Shown here: piece after piece, positions 61,623-64,000 of the stretch
Layout: each line of letters opens with the position of its first letter
How positions within the stretch are numbered: the first letter of the stretch is position 1
Assembly (NCBI RefSeq): GCF_017854565.1
Contig: NZ_JAFMHJ010000009.1
Span: forward strand, 23,970 to 87,969
Length of the DNA stretch: 64,000 bases
Origin: Yoonia sp.
GTDB lineage: Bacteria; Pseudomonadota; Alphaproteobacteria; Rhodobacterales; Rhodobacteraceae
Direction of reading: 5' to 3'
Notes under the pieces: generated by a model
Told to the model about the DNA's origin: nothing
The model's input: only the letters and a program-made list of their open reading frames with translations
Databases searched by the model: none
Made by a program: the position numbers and the translations under genes

Positions 61623-63982
61623 ATGGCTGACGGAAACATGATGAACCTGACGATTGCGCAGCAGGCTTGGCTTGAGCAGGCGCGGGCGCAAGTGGGGCCG
61701 GATGTGCCGGATGCCGTGTTGCTGCGGATCATCGACACCAGAGGCACGTCGGTGGCGGTCAGTGAGGTGCAGTTCCTGCCCGAGATGCAGGCCTATAGCG
61801 CGTCGGGCACCTTGGCGCCTGTCGGCAACAGTGTGCATTTCGTGCCGATCTCGCAGATGTCGTTTGGCACCGCCGGGGATGATTTACCCGAGCTCAGCTT
61901 TGGCGAGGGGGGCGATTTGGTCTACAACAGCGATCTGACGCTTATCAGCGGGGCAGGCTTTGGTGTCGGGGTGCGCCCGACGGGTCCGGCTATCGACTTC
62001 GGCTACCCTGGTGTCGGGTTGCGCCCGACGGGTCCCGCTGACAGCGTGACGATCGCGAATCCGGTGTCAGCGGTGCTGCATGTGGGGGATGATGACGCCT
62101 TTTGGACCCCGGCGTGCCGGACTACTGGACCGAAAACACGATCGGGGATGACGGGCAGACGCTGCTGAGCGATGTCGTGATTGATGGTGTCACCTACACC
62201 GCCGGCCAAAAGGTGCAGGCGACATTTACGGTGCAGTTTCAGGATTCGACCGGCCAGACCTACACCGCCGTGGCGTTGCAGATCGGCGAAAATGAAAATG
62301 ATGATCTGTTGTATACTGGCTACGGCAGGAGCACTCCGATTGTCGGCTACAGCTTTGTCGGCGCAGCGCCGCCGGTTGGCGAAGAGCTGTCCTTGGTTGG
62401 CCAGCCGGGCTTTGCCGCGGATAATGCCGTCGCCTATAGCGACCTGTGGGGCGGTTTCCCGCCACCACCACCACCGCCCGCCAACTACACAGCGACAGTC
62501 GCCGGGTCCAACGGCGCCAACTTCACGTTGGATTTGACCGATGTTACGCCCGATCAGGCCAAACAGCAGGTTGTCGACAATATTTTGACCACACAGTTCC
62601 AGACCGGCACCGAATTTGTGGAAAACGCGCCCTTTTTCATCGGCCGCTATGACCCCGAAGCGGGCGCGGTTGTCGACAACGGAGACGGTACCTATTCGGT
62701 GACCGTCACACAACGCATGGACCGCATCTATCATAACGCAGGCGGCGTCCAATCGATCACAGAGACCAAGACCTTCACCTTCTCGCTGGATGAACCGAAC
62801 GCGGCGTCGGCACCTGACTTTGCGAGCGCGACAGTTGCCGGCGAAGATCTGACGTTTGACCTCAACGGGGCCGCATTCGCGGATGACGAGCTGACGTTTC
62901 TGGCCGCCTATGACTGGAGCCCTGACGTCACCGTGCTGCCCGATCTGGGGGATCTGGGCGAGCAGGAATTCGGTCCGTTGCACCGCAGTCTGGTGGCTGA
63001 ATTCGGCCAGACGCGCGGTGATGAAATTTACGCCAAAGTGGTGGGCATGCAGCAGGTCGTGGTGCCCCCGAGCGCGAATTATTCGGACCGCCGTGATCTT
63101 GGACTGGCGCTCTACCAATTCGGCCGGGTCAACGGGTCCTACAGCCCCGCACGCGCCGCATCCGTGATGCCCGCCATCTTCGCCGCCTTGCGCGGCGACG
63201 TCGCAGGATCAGGGCGTCAACTTTCCGAAATTGATGGTGTCATCGACGGCGAAACCGCCGATCAAATTAATACGGATGCCCGCAGTGAGCGGGTTGGCGT
63301 GTTTTTTCAAGCCGTTTTGAACATGTTTGATGGAACCGTGCCCAATTGGACGGCACGGGATACCTTCACGTTCATGCAAGATTTCTATGGCATGACAGAT
63401 TTTGCGCCGTCCGATGCAAACTGGCAGTCGTTTTTTGACGCCAACATCAGCGCAGATGGTCAATTGGCCGAAACCCTTGATTTAAGCATGTTCGAAGGTG
63501 TCGATGCGACCCTGTTTGAAACCGTCCTGTTGGACGGGGCCGGCCTGTTTTATACCTTACAGCAAAACCAACAAAACACCGACCCCGCACGGGCCGGCAG
63601 TATTTTTCTGGCCGCGTCCCCTCAATTAAGCGAAACATTGTTTGTCGGTGCCTTGCGTACGGACATCCTGCAGACAGGCTCATCTGACTTTCTGACTGAT
63701 CGCACCGGCGACCCGATCCAAGACACCCAGTGGCAGGATTTCACCACCACCGGTCTCTATGACCAAGACAGTATCGTGAACGGCAATGTCGACGGCGACG
63801 CTCTGGCCAACCACGCTTTGGTCAAAGCAATCCTTTGGACCGGTCGCGAAGTGATGGCGGAATTGCAGGCCCGCGGGCTGTGGGAAGGTCCAGACCCTGC
63901 GGCATTGGACTCCGCTACGATTGCGACCGATTTTCCGGTCTACAAGGCTCTGTTGCACAAATTCTGTGAGGGATTCATCTAG
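61623..63982 (+). pseudogene. Large protein of unknown function, broken by one frameshift
   Basis: The frame starts MADGNMMNLTIAQQAWLEQA and runs to about 62100, where a T run (62100-62103) is one base short. Adding a T joins it to the next frame, which reads DPGVPDYWTENTIGDDGQTL and continues to 63982; the total span of 2360 bases fits one missing base in a product of about 786 residues. There is no signal peptide. Features are a 16-residue tandem repeat (GVGVRPTGPA and GVGLRPTGPA, about residues 113-144), a beta-rich middle, a PPPPPPP linker, and a helical C-terminal part. No family recognised. Sequencing error, a true pseudogene and phase variation are all possible. Confidence 0.65.
61962..62039 (+). 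repeat. Imperfect tandem repeat, 48-base period, inside the broken gene
   Basis: Two 30-base blocks, 61962-61991 and 62010-62039, differ at two positions and start 48 bases apart. They encode GVGVRPTGPA and GVGLRPTGPA. The frameshift lies only 60 bases downstream, so slippage in this section is possible. Confidence 0.7.
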
Positions 63983-64000
63983 TGAATCCAGTGTGGTAGC

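Noticed and set aside
1..64000. tRNA, rRNA, CRISPR array, insertion sequence or prophage
   Set aside because: Scanned by eye for tRNA T-arms, regular repeat-spacer patterns and transposase or integrase motifs; none convincing. A covariance-model search would be needed to exclude small RNAs.

Overview
The window looks like chromosomal DNA of a high-GC alphaproteobacterium of the Rhodobacterales (Roseobacter-type). The reasons are an L-malyl-CoA lyase very like that of Rhodobacter, three tandem peptide deformylase genes beside fmt, a largely aerobic-type cobalamin gene set, and many four-base start/stop overlaps. A genus such as Loktanella or Yoonia is possible but only a guess. I see no rRNA, tRNA, prophage, transposase or CRISPR array.

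Layout. (1) 1-6746, minus strand: a tight seven-gene operon of largely unknown function, with a TelA-like coiled-coil protein, a soluble 373-aa protein, an AAA+ ATPase, two small membrane proteins, a 449-aa protein and a DUF1523-type protein. It is the best candidate for an undescribed system. (2) 6879-9057: an L,D-transpeptidase and a creatinase. (3) 9155-11609: three deformylase genes and fmt; the deformylase paralogue nearest fmt lacks key catalytic residues. (4) 11724-14341: a MalY/PatB aminotransferase, a frameshifted EamA transporter and a small conserved protein. (5) 14435-21013: cobalamin ring genes cobM, cbiG-cobJ, cobI, cobL, cobH and cbiX, plus a small membrane protein. (6) 21307-26107: a glutathionyl-hydroquinone-reductase-like GST, a stand-alone receiver domain, DUF1636, cobC, cbiB and a DedA protein. 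(7) 26343-31043: an MltB-type transglycosylase and smc.

(8) 31332-43260 is a second cobalamin block. A cobalamin riboswitch precedes cbtB, cbtA and a His-rich periplasmic protein. A second DUF1636 gene, cobW, a GNAT gene, cobN, lrgAB, cobO, two Lin0512-family genes and bluB follow. (9) 43301-50878 holds metabolic and housekeeping genes, including a divergent FAD oxidoreductase/mnmD pair that resembles the two halves of MnmC. (10) 50924-61242: a soluble lytic transglycosylase, dapA, a YcaQ-like glycosylase, an ion channel, smpB, sseA, an aromatic aminotransferase, mcl1, a Cys-repeat secreted protein and accA. (11) 61623-63982: a large protein of unknown function broken by one frameshift, behind a 380-bp region with operator-like repeats.

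The two cobalamin blocks together provide cobalt uptake and handling (CbtAB, CobW, CbiX, CobN), corrin methylation (CobI, CobJ, CobM, CobL, CobH), adenosylation (CobO), the aminopropanol arm (CobC, CbiB) and the lower ligand (BluB). I do not see cobS, cobT, cobQ, cobB, cobK, cobG/cobZ, cobF, cobU or cobV here, so they must lie elsewhere if the pathway is complete. Dispersed short repeats (a CTCCGGCGGGAG-type element, an A+T-rich palindrome, and a GGTGG/CCACC hairpin) sit in several intergenic gaps. One copy of the first type lies in frame inside cobN.
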